The position numbers were made by a program, and so were the translations under genes. Below, piece by piece: positions 7,547-16,430 of a stretch of 64,000 bases of DNA (its first letter is position 1; every line of letters starts with the position of its first letter). Below the pieces are notes generated by a model that saw only the letters and a program-made list of their open reading frames with translations, ran no database searches and had not been told where the DNA came from. The DNA is from Akkermansia biwaensis (GTDB lineage Bacteria > Verrucomicrobiota > Verrucomicrobiia > Verrucomicrobiales > Akkermansiaceae). The stretch covers positions 1,302,001 through 1,366,000 of the forward strand of contig NZ_AP025943.1 of NCBI RefSeq assembly GCF_026072915.1, in the 5' to 3' direction.

Positions 7547-8833
7547 CTAGTTGTTTTCCGTTTTTCGTGCATGGAATTCCCGGAGCGTTTCTTCGTATAG
7601 TTTGGCGTGCCGTTCGGCAATAACGGAATAGGAGAATACCCGTTCCGCGTGTTTCCGGCCTTCTTCCGCAAGGGAATGGAGCAGTTTTCTGTCCAGCATC
7701 AGCCGTTCGCAATGATTGGCCATGGCCCGGACGTCGCCCTGGTCTGCAATGAGGCCGGTGAGGCCGTCCAGCACCACTTCCGGAATTCCTCCTGTCCGGA
7801 ATGTAACGGATGGCGTTTTACAGGATATGGATTCCAGAGCGACGTTGGGAAGTACGTCCTGAAGGCTGGGATTCAGGAAAATATCTGCCGTGCTGTAAAG
7901 GGCCGCCAGTTCACGGGCGTCTGTAATGAATCCCATGCTGGTGCAGGCGTACGGAAAGTTCGGTGATTTTTCCTGGGAGCCAAAGAGGATCAAGTGGATG
8001 TTCCTGTGGCCGCGGCGGTGCAGTTCGTCCAGGATGAGAGGAATAAAGCGGCCGCCTTTGACAGGATTGAACAGGCCCGTAGCGCCGCACGCAATGACGA
8101 AGGCTTCCGGATTGATGCCCATTTGCTTCCTTTTGGCCTGCCTGTCCTCTGCCGGATGGAAGATCTCCGTATCCACGGGGTTGTAGATTTGTACGATGCG
8201 CCTGCCGGGAAACATGCAGCTTTTTTCCACTTGCTGCCTGAGCCACCGGGAGGGGGTTACAAGAGTCAGGGAACGGATGCTGCCGAATGCTTTTTTCTTC
8301 CGGTCAAACAGCCATGCAGGCAGGCCCGGAAACAGACGGGGAGTTCCCAGTTGCGGGCATTTGCCGCGGCATCCTTCATGAAATCCCGTACATTCCAGCG
8401 GGCAATGGCATCCCGCCGTACAGGCGAACAAGTCGTGCAGGGTATGGACCAGCGGGCGGCGGATCCGGCCCAGCCTGCTGAAGTCGAGCGTCCGCCCCCC
8501 TATCCAGTGCAGATGAATCAGGTCGGCCTGTTCCATTTGGGACAGATCAAATCCCATGCCGAACACGTTGAGGGAAAAGGGAAGGTCCTTCCTTCTGTCC
8601 GGAAAAAGGCTTTTAACCGCATCCGCCGCATGGCGGCGCAGGGCGTCCGCCGTTCTTCTTGGGGCGGACCGTTTGATTTCAATGCCTTTTATTTCTTTTT
8701 TTCTTCTCAGCAGCAGGACGGATTCCAGGCCGGAGATATTTCTGGCCAGGGCATCGTTCAGACGATAAGGGGCGGAACTGGATGAAACGCTGTGAGATAC
8801 CTGAAATACTTTTGAACATTGATGCAAAGGCAC
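7547..8833 (-). CDS. GT4-family glycosyltransferase (WcaC-like)
   Basis: 428 residues with GT-B fold. The N-terminus [23 protein letters not shown], the middle segment [18 protein letters not shown]...[24 protein letters not shown], and the C-terminal donor domain ([19 protein letters not shown], then [27 protein letters not shown] with the conserved E-x7-E) match the colanic-acid-type GT4 group that carries a cysteine cluster after HTLHD. It should act at the cytoplasmic membrane face on a lipid-linked surface glycan. The start is a GTG at 8833 located almost at the predicted transcription start, so the mRNA may be leaderless; a TTG at 8827 is an alternative. Confidence 0.85.
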   Translation of the reverse strand: MPLHQCSKVFQVSHSVSSSSAPYRLNDALARNISGLESVLLLRRKKEIKGIEIKRSAPRRTADALRRHAADAVKSLFPDRRKDLPFSLNVFGMGFDLSQMEQADLIHLHWIGGRTLDFSRLGRIRRPLVHTLHDLFACTAGCHCPLECTGFHEGCRGKCPQLGTPRLFPGLPAWLFDRKKKAFGSIRSLTLVTPSRWLRQQVEKSCMFPGRRIVQIYNPVDTEIFHPAEDRQAKRKQMGINPEAFVIACGATGLFNPVKGGRFIPLILDELHRRGHRNIHLILFGSQEKSPNFPYACTSMGFITDARELAALYSTADIFLNPSLQDVLPNVALESISCKTPSVTFRTGGIPEVVLDGLTGLIADQGDVRAMANHCERLMLDRKLLHSLAEEGRKHAERVFSYSVIAERHAKLYEETLREFHARKTENN

Positions 8834-8839
8834 ATGGGG

Positions 8840-8867
8840 ATTATGTGGATTAGGAATCCGGAGTCAA
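8840..8867 (-). promoter_or_regulatory. promoter with palindrome in spacer, GT4 gene
   Basis: Minus-strand TTGACT (8867-8862), 16-base spacer containing GGATTCCTAATCC, then CATAAT (8845-8840). The predicted start falls at about 8833, the initiation codon itself. The spacer palindrome recurs at 11007-11035 and 36554-36582. Confidence 0.6.
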
Positions 8868-9006
8868 TATAAACGGCTGTGCCTGAGGTGGAACAGAATG
8901 ATGGGCCTGCCAAGGCTTGCGCATGAGGTGCCTGGTTCGTTCCGGCCTTTCATTTTATAATATTTTCCGTTCACATGACTTACATGCATGTGAAGGAGGC
9001 GGGGGA

Positions 9007-9813
9007 TTATTTCCGGATTCCTAATCCGCTGGATTTGCAGGAGAAAAAGTTCCTGATTTTTTTTATCCACTTTCCTTTTCCGGGCGGCCGCAGCCCCATG
9101 TCCCTCCGGTCCTGGAAAGGGAAGGCGGCAAGCTGGTTCCAATCTTCCGCGTAGGTTTCCGAACAGTCGAGCGGAGTAATGCCACGCAGTTTGCACAGGA
9201 TGGAAAAAATGCTTTGGTCATACCGGTTTTCCACGAAGCCCTCCAGATTGGGAGAGACGGAGGGGGAGTTGTCCACCAGATTCAGATGGTTGTAGAAGAT
9301 ATGGAGCCAGTCCCGGATCAATTCTACCGTCCATGGGGTTTTTTTGATGAAGACGTGTCCGGCCGCGATTTGCTGGGTATGTGTGATGCGGGTATTTTCC
9401 GGGGAGATGGAGAAATGGCGGAAGATATCCCCCTTGGTCCATTTGTATTCCGGCTGTCCATTGTAGAATACCAGCATGCCGTTGCTGTGCCGGTCCAGAA
9501 TGTCCACGTGTTCCCGGAAGCGTTTCCTGCCTTCCGGATTGATGTGGCAGCCGGCATCCAGATACAGGAGGCGGTCCCCTTCCTTCATTTTCCGCAGGGC
9601 GTGGCTGATGATCCAGGGTTTCCAGGACCAGTAGCCGAATCCCTTGCAGGAGGGGATCAGGTATTTTCCCATGCGGCTGGTGAATTCCGGGAGAAGATCG
9701 TGCTCCGTGAACGATGTGATTTCATCGAAAAACTCCAGGGCCTCCGCCTGACGGCACAGACGGTTCAGGGAGTCCGTCATGCGGGAGTCTGCGAATGAAA
9801 TAAAATGGTTCAT
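9007..9813 (-). CDS. putative GT-A-fold glycosyltransferase, unrecognised family
   Basis: 268 residues, no signal peptide or membrane helix. I do not place it in a named family. Visible features are GFGYWSWKPWIISHALRKM followed by GDRLLYLDAGCHINPEG, which looks like a beta strand ending in an acidic D-x-G motif at the position of the DxD metal site of GT-A enzymes. Further features are GQPEYKWTKGDIF and a histidine/asparagine-rich middle. Gene context (four other glycosyltransferases on the same strand) supports a sugar-transfer role. The in-frame TTG at 9816 precedes the ATG at 9813, which I prefer. The last codons form a GGATT-AGG-AATCC palindrome matching the neighbouring promoter element at 8845-8861. 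Confidence 0.6.
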   Translation of the reverse strand: MNHFISFADSRMTDSLNRLCRQAEALEFFDEITSFTEHDLLPEFTSRMGKYLIPSCKGFGYWSWKPWIISHALRKMKEGDRLLYLDAGCHINPEGRKRFREHVDILDRHSNGMLVFYNGQPEYKWTKGDIFRHFSISPENTRITHTQQIAAGHVFIKKTPWTVELIRDWLHIFYNHLNLVDNSPSVSPNLEGFVENRYDQSIFSILCKLRGITPLDCSETYAEDWNQLAAFPFQDRRDMGLRPPGKGKWIKKIRNFFSCKSSGLGIRK

Positions 9814-9836
9814 CAAGCGGCAAGTTAATGTGCTGC

Positions 9837-9865
9837 GTTATATAGGGAAGGTGAGGGATTGTCAA
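9837..9865 (-). promoter_or_regulatory. promoter of orphan GT-like gene
   Basis: Minus-strand TTGACA (9865-9860), exactly 17 bases, TATAAC (9842-9837). Start near 9830, about 17 bases before the ATG. Confidence 0.65.
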
Positions 9866-10992
9866 TCGGGCCTTTGCCCTGAAATTTCCGGGAGGCCTGA
9901 GAAAGGAGGGACATCGGAAAGGTGGGTGGAAAGAATCCGTTTGCAGGAATAGTACCTTCCTTTTTGCCCAGGAAGGCAGGAACCCGCCAGCAGCAGAATG
10001 CGGCTGAAGCCGTTGGGGGGAGGAGGAACTGCATTGAGCAGGTCGGCTAGCTGCCTGTCCCGTTCGGAAAGGGTGGATAGGAAGATGTCGCCTCCGGCCT
10101 GCCGGTAGAATTCATGCCACCATGCCAGAATGATCCGCTTCTGGGGAGAGGTCATCCGGTTGAAAAGCGGATGCTTGGAGATGAAAAAGGGCTTGAGCTT
10201 CCGCACGCCGTAGGCAAACAGGCCGGCGTTTAACCAGCCGTGTTCCTTCCAGTAGTCCACGATGTACAATAGCCTGCGGAATTCCTGCACGCATTGGGCG
10301 TGGGTAATGTCGTCGCAGTGTCTGGAAAGGGAGCCCCGGCGCATCAGGCGGTAATAATACAGGCAGTCCGGAATGAACAGAAGGCGTGAAGCATGAGGAA
10401 GGACTGTCAGGCGAAATGTTTCGTCTTCCCCTCCACGTTTCAGATCGGCGTGGAACCTGAGGCGGTGCGTTTCCAGCATACTTCTTCGAAACAGCTTGCT
10501 CCATACGCAGATATCCATCTTTCCCCAGACGGAATCCCGGAAGAAGTTGGCAGGAGAGGCATCCGGTTCAAAGTTCCATGCGGGCGATCTTCTTCTGGAG
10601 GCGATCAGCTCCGCCGTGGTATCGGAAAAAACATGATTTCCGCATTCCACTACGTCCGCATCATGTTCCAGTGCTCCGGAAAGGAGGCGCCCGTACATTT
10701 CAGGGTCCGCATAGTCGTCCGGGTCTGCAAAGCCGACGTAACGTCCCCGCGCCGCATCCAGCCCCGCATTCCGTGCGGCGGAAACGCCTGCATTGGACTG
10801 GTTCAGAAGGATGATTCTGCCATCCTTCATCTGCCATCGGAGTAGGCAGTTCCATGTGTTGTCCGTGGAACCGTCATTGATGCAGATAATTTCTATGTTG
10901 CGAAGAGTTTGCCGGGTCAGGCTTTCCAGGCAGATATCTATGTAAGCGGCCACATTAAAGCAGGGAACGATAATGGAGACGTCGGGAAGCAT
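9862..10992 (-). CDS. GT2-family glycosyltransferase
   Basis: 376 residues. The N-terminal GT2 domain is canonical: SIIVPCFNVAAYIDICLESL, IICINDGSTDNTWN, NAGVSAARNAGLDAARGRYV, and the metal-binding FADPDDY. The C-terminal part (about residues 230-376) is helical and without clear transmembrane segments, so it is probably a soluble or peripheral transferase acting on a lipid-linked glycan. The promoter at 11007-11035 predicts a 5' leader of about 8 bases. Related in type to the plus-strand GT2 gene at 13255-14280, so this locus carries at least two enzymes of the class. Confidence 0.88.
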   Translation of the reverse strand: MLPDVSIIVPCFNVAAYIDICLESLTRQTLRNIEIICINDGSTDNTWNCLLRWQMKDGRIILLNQSNAGVSAARNAGLDAARGRYVGFADPDDYADPEMYGRLLSGALEHDADVVECGNHVFSDTTAELIASRRRSPAWNFEPDASPANFFRDSVWGKMDICVWSKLFRRSMLETHRLRFHADLKRGGEDETFRLTVLPHASRLLFIPDCLYYYRLMRRGSLSRHCDDITHAQCVQEFRRLLYIVDYWKEHGWLNAGLFAYGVRKLKPFFISKHPLFNRMTSPQKRIILAWWHEFYRQAGGDIFLSTLSERDRQLADLLNAVPPPPNGFSRILLLAGSCLPGQKGRYYSCKRILSTHLSDVPPFSGLPEISGQRPD

Positions 10993-11006
10993 AAGAAGGT
11001 TTCTTG

Positions 11007-11035
11007 TGTGTAACGGATTTAAAATCCGCGGTCAA
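11007..11035 (-). promoter_or_regulatory. promoter with palindrome in spacer, GT2 gene
   Basis: Minus-strand TTGACC (11035-11030), 17-base spacer GCGGATTTTAAATCCGT with a CGGATT/AATCCG palindrome, then TACACA (11012-11007). Start near 11000. Same architecture as 8840-8867 and 36554-36582. Confidence 0.6.
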
Positions 11036-11294
11036 TGGTAATTTTTGGCAAGCAGGTCATTGAAAACTTTCCCAGCGTGTAAGCGTGTGTCCGGGGACCG
11101 GGGCAAAAGTACGATAAGCAGGCTGATATGGTCTCATTCCCATGGATTTCCATCTTGTCGGGATAGGAGTTGGAGTACCCGAACCGTAAATTTGTTGAAA
11201 AGTCGCCTTCCGGGACATCTCAAATGGCAGTTGCCTAGCACAGGGAGACTGTGGTAAAAGAAGGCGGTACAACTTCTTTATCTATTTTTCTGTT
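11036..11294. other. divergent intergenic region without visible gene
   Basis: Between the minus-strand GT2 promoter and hldD. No open frame with coding character was found. A weak promoter candidate for hldD is TTGCCT, 18 bases, TAAAAG (about 11231-11260). Confidence 0.3.
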
Positions 11295-12281
11295 ATGATC
11301 ATTGTCACAGGCGGAGCCGGGTTCATCGGATCAAATATTGTCGCAGCCCTGGAGAAGGCCGGCAAAAAAGATATTGTCGTCGTGGATACGCTGGGTTCCT
11401 CTGACAAATGGAAAAACATAGCCAAACGGGAGTTGTGCGCGGTGGTGCCGCCGGAAGACATGCTTGATTACATGGAAACGCACGCGGAGGAAATCGAAGC
11501 CGTCATTCACATGGGCGCGATTTCCGCGACGACGGAAACGGATGCGGATCTGATCATCCGGACGAATTTTACATTGAGCTGGTACTTGTGGGAATTTTGC
11601 ACCCTGTATGGGAAGCAGTTTATTTACGCCTCTTCGGCAGCCACTTACGGGGACGGTTCCATGGGGTTTGACGACAATCCGTCCCTGGAGCATGTCAATG
11701 CGCTACGGCCATTGAACGCCTATGGATGGAGCAAGGCCCTGTTTGATCGGAAGGTGGCCAGGGAAGTGCGGGAGGGGCGTCCGGTTCCTCCCCAGTATGC
11801 CGGCCTCAAGTTTTTCAACGTGTACGGCCCCAATGAGTACCACAAGGGCGGCCAGAAGAGCGTGGTGGCCCACATTTTCCCCCAGGTAAAAGTGAATGAG
11901 ACCGTCAAGCTGTTCAAGTCCTACCATCCCGATTACAGGGACGGCTGGCAGCTCCGGGATTTCGTGTGGGTGGGGGACTGCGTAGACGTGGTTCTCTGGC
12001 TGCTGGACCATCCGGAAGTGGGCGGCCTGTTCAATGTGGGTTCCGGGGAGGCGCGTTCGTTTTACGATCTGGCCAAGGCGGCGTTCAATGCCCTGGGCCT
12101 TCAGGAAAAAATCGGTTACCGGGAAATGCCTGAGGAACTCAAGGGCAAATACCAGTATTACACGCAGGCCGACCTTTCCCGGCTGCGCGCCGCCGGATAC
12201 TTGGCGCCCATGACTTCCCTGGAAGACGGCGTACGGCAGTATGTGCAGAAGTATCTGGACCGGGAGGACAGCTACGTTTAA
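11295..12281 (+). CDS. hldD: ADP-L-glycero-D-manno-heptose-6-epimerase
   Basis: 328 residues, an extended short-chain dehydrogenase. The NADP-binding motif TGGAGFIGSN is at residues 5-14. The segments ISATTETDADLIIRTNF, YASSAATYGDGSMGFDD and NAYGWSK (catalytic Tyr-x3-Lys) match RfaD/HldD. FNVYGPNEYHKGGQKSVVAHI and FNVGSGEARSFYDLA complete the family pattern. The enzyme inverts C6 of ADP-heptose, the last step of making the LPS inner-core heptose donor. It leads a plus-strand group with a GT9 heptosyltransferase-like gene 19 bp downstream, which fits the assignment. Confidence 0.93.
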   Translation: MIIVTGGAGFIGSNIVAALEKAGKKDIVVVDTLGSSDKWKNIAKRELCAVVPPEDMLDYMETHAEEIEAVIHMGAISATTETDADLIIRTNFTLSWYLWEFCTLYGKQFIYASSAATYGDGSMGFDDNPSLEHVNALRPLNAYGWSKALFDRKVAREVREGRPVPPQYAGLKFFNVYGPNEYHKGGQKSVVAHIFPQVKVNETVKLFKSYHPDYRDGWQLRDFVWVGDCVDVVLWLLDHPEVGGLFNVGSGEARSFYDLAKAAFNALGLQEKIGYREMPEELKGKYQYYTQADLSRLRAAGYLAPMTSLEDGVRQYVQKYLDREDSYV

Positions 12282-12300
12282 CCCCGGATTGTTTTTATTC

Positions 12301-13227
12301 ATGTCTGCACAGCGCATTTTGATCATCAAGCACGGAGCTCTGGGCGACGTGGTGCTGGCCATGGGAACGATGAAGCGCCTCCGGGAGCTGCATCCGGATG
12401 CCCATATCAGCCTGATGACGATGGGGATGTTCGTTCCGATGGCGAGGCAGCTGGGCGTGTTTGACGATTTCATCGTGGATGACCGGGTTCCATACTGGAA
12501 GCTAGGCACCACCTGGGCGGCCATCCGTTCCATTGTGGAAGGCAATTTTGATGTAGTATATGACCTTCAGGAATCCTCCCGCACCAGGAAGCGCTATTAT
12601 CCGGCCGTCCGCTTTCTACTTAACCGCGATATGGACTGGGTGGCCTGCAATTCCGGTGAACGCCGCAGGTTGTTGAAAAAAAATAGCTTCCGGCTTGGAA
12701 GGGTGGAAAGGACGCCGTATCGGCTGGAGCGCGTCCTAACGGATTTGTCCTTCATGCACGGGGAGGGCCGGCATTTTGACGAGCTTCCGGAACGTTATGT
12801 GCTGATGATTCCGGGTTGTTCCCCCTCCCATCCCTACAAACGCTGGCCGGTTGAGAATTTCTGCTCCCTGGCGCGGCGCCTGGCGGAGCGAAGCATAGCA
12901 TCCGTAGTGATCGGCACGAGGGCGGAAGCCGTGGAAGTGGAGGCCATTGCCTCCTGTTCTCCGCTGGCTGTCAGTTTTCTGGGCAAGTCTTCCCTGATGG
13001 ATATTCCTCAGATGGCGTTGCGCTCCCTGGCCTGCGTGGGCAATGATACGGGCCCGACGCACATGTGCGCCTATTCCGGCGTACCCGTAACAGCCCTTTT
13101 CTGCCACCGGACGCGCAAGTCCGCCATCACGGCCCGACGCATCACGAACCTGATTTCCCCGGGAGGCATTGAGGAAATCACGGTGGACCAGGTGTGGGCT
13201 TCCCTGGAACCCTATTTACATGGATAA
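12301..13227 (+). CDS. GT9-family heptosyltransferase
   Basis: 308 residues. The N-terminus ILIIKHGALGDVVLAMGTMKRL is the GT9 signature (cf. WaaC/WaaF: R-x-x-x-x-G-D-x-x-x-x-x-P). The C-terminal donor half shows IPGCSPSHPYKRWPVENFCSLARRL and CVGNDTGPTHMCAYSGVPVTALF, the conserved block that contacts ADP-heptose. It should transfer heptose to the growing LPS core on the cytoplasmic face. The ATG at 12301 begins immediately before the conserved strand; an in-frame ATG at 12241 lies inside hldD and is rejected. Cotranscribed with hldD. Confidence 0.88.
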   Translation: MSAQRILIIKHGALGDVVLAMGTMKRLRELHPDAHISLMTMGMFVPMARQLGVFDDFIVDDRVPYWKLGTTWAAIRSIVEGNFDVVYDLQESSRTRKRYYPAVRFLLNRDMDWVACNSGERRRLLKKNSFRLGRVERTPYRLERVLTDLSFMHGEGRHFDELPERYVLMIPGCSPSHPYKRWPVENFCSLARRLAERSIASVVIGTRAEAVEVEAIASCSPLAVSFLGKSSLMDIPQMALRSLACVGNDTGPTHMCAYSGVPVTALFCHRTRKSAITARRITNLISPGGIEEITVDQVWASLEPYLHG

Positions 13228-13254
13228 TCCTTATATTCTTATGAAAAGTTGACC

Positions 13255-14280
13255 ATGGACCGGCCTGCCAAAATATCTGTTCTGATACCCGTTTACAATG
13301 TGGCTCCTTATGTGGGAGCGTGCCTTCAAAGTATTTGCAGCCAGACGCTGAAAGACCTGGAAATTATTTGCGCGGATGATGCCTCTACGGATGAGTCCGC
13401 ATCCATTGTGAAGGAGTGGATGGCAAAGGATTCCCGCATCAGGCTTGTCAGCGCTCCTGTGAACGGCGGCATTTCCCGGACGCGGAATCTTCTCATGAAA
13501 CATGCCGGAGGGGAGTTTCTCATGATGGTGGATTCGGACGACTGGCTGGAGGTGGACGCCCTGGAGCGCATGTATGAGACGGCATGCGCCTGCCATGCGG
13601 ACCGCCTTGTTTGTGGCTACCGCTATTATTACGAGGATGAACCGGACCGGGAGGATTTCTTTCTACCGGGAAGCGGGACGGACGCGGACAAAAGCTGGAT
13701 TTTCTGTACTCCGGATACGATCGGAAAGGTTCATCATGGAACCAACGGTCTGATGATACGCCGTTCCGTGGTGGAGGCGTGCGGGAGGCGGTTCCCTGGA
13801 GGGCTGGTCTGTGAAGACATGTATTTCCATTACGTGACGTATCCTTTCTGCAAGCGCGCCTCCATTGTCCGTGAACCGTTGTACGTGTACCGCAAACGGG
13901 CAGGTTCCATTACGGAGGAATTCACCTCCGGCTATTCCCTGAAATCCCTGGATTACGTAAAAGTGGCCTTGCTGATTCTGGAAGCGTGGAAGGAGGATGG
14001 ACTTATTGAGGAGTACAGGACGGCTTTTCTGAAGATGCTGGTGATGAGCGTGCGCAATGTACGCAAGTATGCGCCTCATTCCGAACAGAAGGACGTTACC
14101 CGGACAGTGTGCCGCGTGCTCCGTGAAGAGGGCCTGTATCGCCCGCAGGAGGATGACGGCCGCCTGACCGCCAGGGAAGCCAAATTGCTGAAATCCTGGC
14201 TGGCCGGAAAGTCCGAACTGGGCTTTTCCTATTATTGGAAGAAGATGCGCAAGAGAGTGCCTCAGCTGTTCCGCCATTGA
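13255..14280 (+). CDS. GT2-family glycosyltransferase
   Basis: 341 residues. Canonical GT2 domain: ISVLIPVYNVAPYVGACLQS, IICADDASTDESASIV, NGGISRTRNLLMKHAGGEFL and the metal site MVDSDDWLE. The later VCEDMYFHYVTYPF has the E-D pair expected of the catalytic region. The C-terminus is helical and basic, without membrane spans. Start ATG at 13255; a TTG two codons upstream is less likely. It follows the heptosyltransferase by 27 bp and precedes a GT8 gene by 18 bp, so the three probably extend the same core oligosaccharide. Exact sugar unknown. Confidence 0.88.
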   Translation: MDRPAKISVLIPVYNVAPYVGACLQSICSQTLKDLEIICADDASTDESASIVKEWMAKDSRIRLVSAPVNGGISRTRNLLMKHAGGEFLMMVDSDDWLEVDALERMYETACACHADRLVCGYRYYYEDEPDREDFFLPGSGTDADKSWIFCTPDTIGKVHHGTNGLMIRRSVVEACGRRFPGGLVCEDMYFHYVTYPFCKRASIVREPLYVYRKRAGSITEEFTSGYSLKSLDYVKVALLILEAWKEDGLIEEYRTAFLKMLVMSVRNVRKYAPHSEQKDVTRTVCRVLREEGLYRPQEDDGRLTAREAKLLKSWLAGKSELGFSYYWKKMRKRVPQLFRH

Positions 14281-14298
14281 TCCTACCCGCTTCCTCCG

Positions 14299-15276
14299 AT
14301 GAAAAAGAATGAATTCGCCGTCGTCCTTGCCAGTGACAACCGGGGGATATTGCCCTTGAGCGTCACGGTTTTTTCTTTGTTGAACACGGCGGGGCCGGAC
14401 ACTTTTTACAAGGTTTACATACTTTCCGACGGCATTGATGCCGGAAACCGCAGCAAGCTGGAAGAGCTGGCGGCTCCGTTCGACTGCCGGCTGGAGTTTA
14501 TTGAGATTTCCAATATCCTGGAGGAGCACGATTTTCCCCATACTCAACAGTGGCCCGTACCCGCCTGGGGACGCGTATTTATCCCGGAGCTGCTGAAGGA
14601 GGAAAAGGGCAATGTCCTTTATCTGGATATTGATGTTCTGGTTTGCCGGGATTTGACGGAGCTTTTCCGCACGGATCTGGCCGGAAGGGCGGTTGGAGTG
14701 GTGTTTGAGAATTTTTCAAAGCCCGGTTCCCATTTCAACGAACGGCTGGACATGCCGCTGAGCTGCACGGGGTATTTCAATTCCGGAGTGCTGCTGATGG
14801 ATGTGGATGTTTTCCGGCAGAAGGGGCTGGTGCGCGCCGTGCTGGATTATGCCGTCAGCTACAGGGACAGGCTTACCTGCCCGGACCAGGACGCCCTGAA
14901 CGGCGCTTTGTGCGAATTGACGGCTCCCCTGCATCCCCGGTGGAACTGGCATGACGGGCTGACGCGCCGCATTTTGAAAAATGATCCCGCAGAGAAGTTC
15001 TGGCGAGGTGTGACGCCGCGCCAGGCGGTGGAAGCCGCCCTGGAGCCCGGAATTCTTCATTATCAGGGCGTTCACAAGCCCTGGCGGTATAATTGGCGCT
15101 ACGAAGGGGAGCGCTATGAACGGGTCATGCGGGACGCCGGGCTACTCTGCGGCCCTCTTCCCGGCAGAACTCCGCTGGCGGTGCTGAAAAAATACCTTTA
15201 CAAGCCAGTTTACAGGATGACCGGAAACAAGATACTGAAGCTGCGGGAGCGGTTTGATGAAGAGGACAGGGGATGA
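14299..15276 (+). CDS. GT8-family glycosyltransferase
   Basis: 325 residues. The N-terminus EFAVVLASDNRGILPLSVTVFSLL and the metal-binding segment NVLYLDIDVLVCRDLTELF (D-x-D) match retaining GT8 enzymes such as LPS alpha-glucosyl- and galactosyltransferases. YFNSGVLLMDVDVFR and the late ILHYQGVHKPWRYNW (H-x(2)-G-x-x-K-P-W) are both diagnostic. It should add a hexose to the LPS or another surface glycan. It is the last gene of the hldD group and converges on the SIR2-like gene with a 16-bp gap. Confidence 0.9.
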   Translation: MKKNEFAVVLASDNRGILPLSVTVFSLLNTAGPDTFYKVYILSDGIDAGNRSKLEELAAPFDCRLEFIEISNILEEHDFPHTQQWPVPAWGRVFIPELLKEEKGNVLYLDIDVLVCRDLTELFRTDLAGRAVGVVFENFSKPGSHFNERLDMPLSCTGYFNSGVLLMDVDVFRQKGLVRAVLDYAVSYRDRLTCPDQDALNGALCELTAPLHPRWNWHDGLTRRILKNDPAEKFWRGVTPRQAVEAALEPGILHYQGVHKPWRYNWRYEGERYERVMRDAGLLCGPLPGRTPLAVLKKYLYKPVYRMTGNKILKLRERFDEEDRG

Positions 15277-15292
15277 TTTAACTGTGGGAAGG

Positions 15293-16348
15293 TCAATTTT
15301 CGGATTGCTGCATTCCGGATTTAATGACTTTTAGAACACGTTTGTAATAATTTTCATATGCCTGTTTCTCCGCGTTTTTGCCAGGGGGTTTGGGAGAAGA
15401 GGAACGGACTTCTACACTGAATTGTTTCAGCAGGGCTTTCACAGCATTGGTCGGCTGCCCGTAAAAGACGATGCGGTTCCGAATGCGGTTTTTGATTTTC
15501 GGGTCGCGCAGCCATCGTGACCTGAGATTCAGGATATACAGTAGGTCTATTTCTTCCGGGGAAAGGTTCAGGCCCAGGATATGGACATTGGAGAAAAAGA
15601 AGAGATCAATCCATGATTCTCCTTTCCGAAGCTTGTCATCCTGTAATTTTTTATACATGGGCGGAATGGAGATTTCCTTTTTGCGCAATTGATAGGTGTA
15701 TGTGCCTTTTAAATAATTGTCGATTTTCCCGATGCATCCGCAATAATGCTCGTACCCATATTGGATAGTGAAGGAATCCGGCCTGTCATTGTAGGTGCCG
15801 TGGATGTTCCAGAGGCGGCATGAATGTGAAGTCTCCTGTTTCCTCATGAGAACATGACGCCGGATGCTGTATTTGGTTTCCGAATTCTGGCTGGCTGCTT
15901 GTTCATAATCCCTCAATTCCAGAATCCGGTGCAGGAAGGTATCATAGTTGGTGGTCAGGTAATCATCCGCCCGGAGGTCCGCGAGGGCGTGCAGGACGGA
16001 TTCCGGATGGTTCTGCGGAGTGAACCGTTCCAATTGTTTTTTAAGTTTTTCACGCATCATGGCGGAGATGGCGCGCATGTTCTTTTCCTGATATTGTTTT
16101 TGCTCTTTCAAGATCAGGTATTCATAGATCAGAGGAAAAGGGAGGCAGTCTTTTTCCTCGGTGAAAGGGCAATAGGAGCCTGCGCATTCTCCGCAGGGCC
16201 TGCTGCAAATGGTCTGTTTGAGGAGGTCCGGGCTGCTGGGGCTTCCCAGGGTGCGCATCAGCCCGTTGCCGAACAGGATGGCATTTTTTATTGCGGGTGT
16301 TTTATTGGTGGAAACAGGCATGGATGGAGAGGCAGGTGAACTCTGCAT
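15293..16348 (-). CDS. SIR2-like domain protein
   Basis: 351 residues with the scattered motifs of the SIR2-like (SIR2_2) group. AILFGNGLMRTLG is at residues 23-35 in place of GAGxS. YLTTNYDTFLHRI corresponds to the TQNID strand. RLWNIHGTYND contains the histidine of the HG motif. The end FFFSNVHILGLNLSPEEIDLLYIL is equivalent to the GxSLxDxxL segment that closes the NAD pocket. A cysteine cluster (CSRPCGECAGSYCPF) at about 48-62 could be a metal site. Such proteins are NAD hydrolases in several anti-phage systems, but no partner gene (Argonaute, HerA, Thoeris) is adjacent, so defence is only an inference. It stands alone on the minus strand between a GT8 gene and a metallophosphoesterase. 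Confidence 0.72.
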   Translation of the reverse strand: MQSSPASPSMPVSTNKTPAIKNAILFGNGLMRTLGSPSSPDLLKQTICSRPCGECAGSYCPFTEEKDCLPFPLIYEYLILKEQKQYQEKNMRAISAMMREKLKKQLERFTPQNHPESVLHALADLRADDYLTTNYDTFLHRILELRDYEQAASQNSETKYSIRRHVLMRKQETSHSCRLWNIHGTYNDRPDSFTIQYGYEHYCGCIGKIDNYLKGTYTYQLRKKEISIPPMYKKLQDDKLRKGESWIDLFFFSNVHILGLNLSPEEIDLLYILNLRSRWLRDPKIKNRIRNRIVFYGQPTNAVKALLKQFSVEVRSSSPKPPGKNAEKQAYENYYKRVLKVIKSGMQQSEN

Positions 16349-16430
16349 GCTGGCATATGCCCGGAGAAAATCAAGCAGTGAAAAACAGATCTGCGGCTGT
16401 TTGCCGCCATGCGGAGACGGGTTGCCGCCG

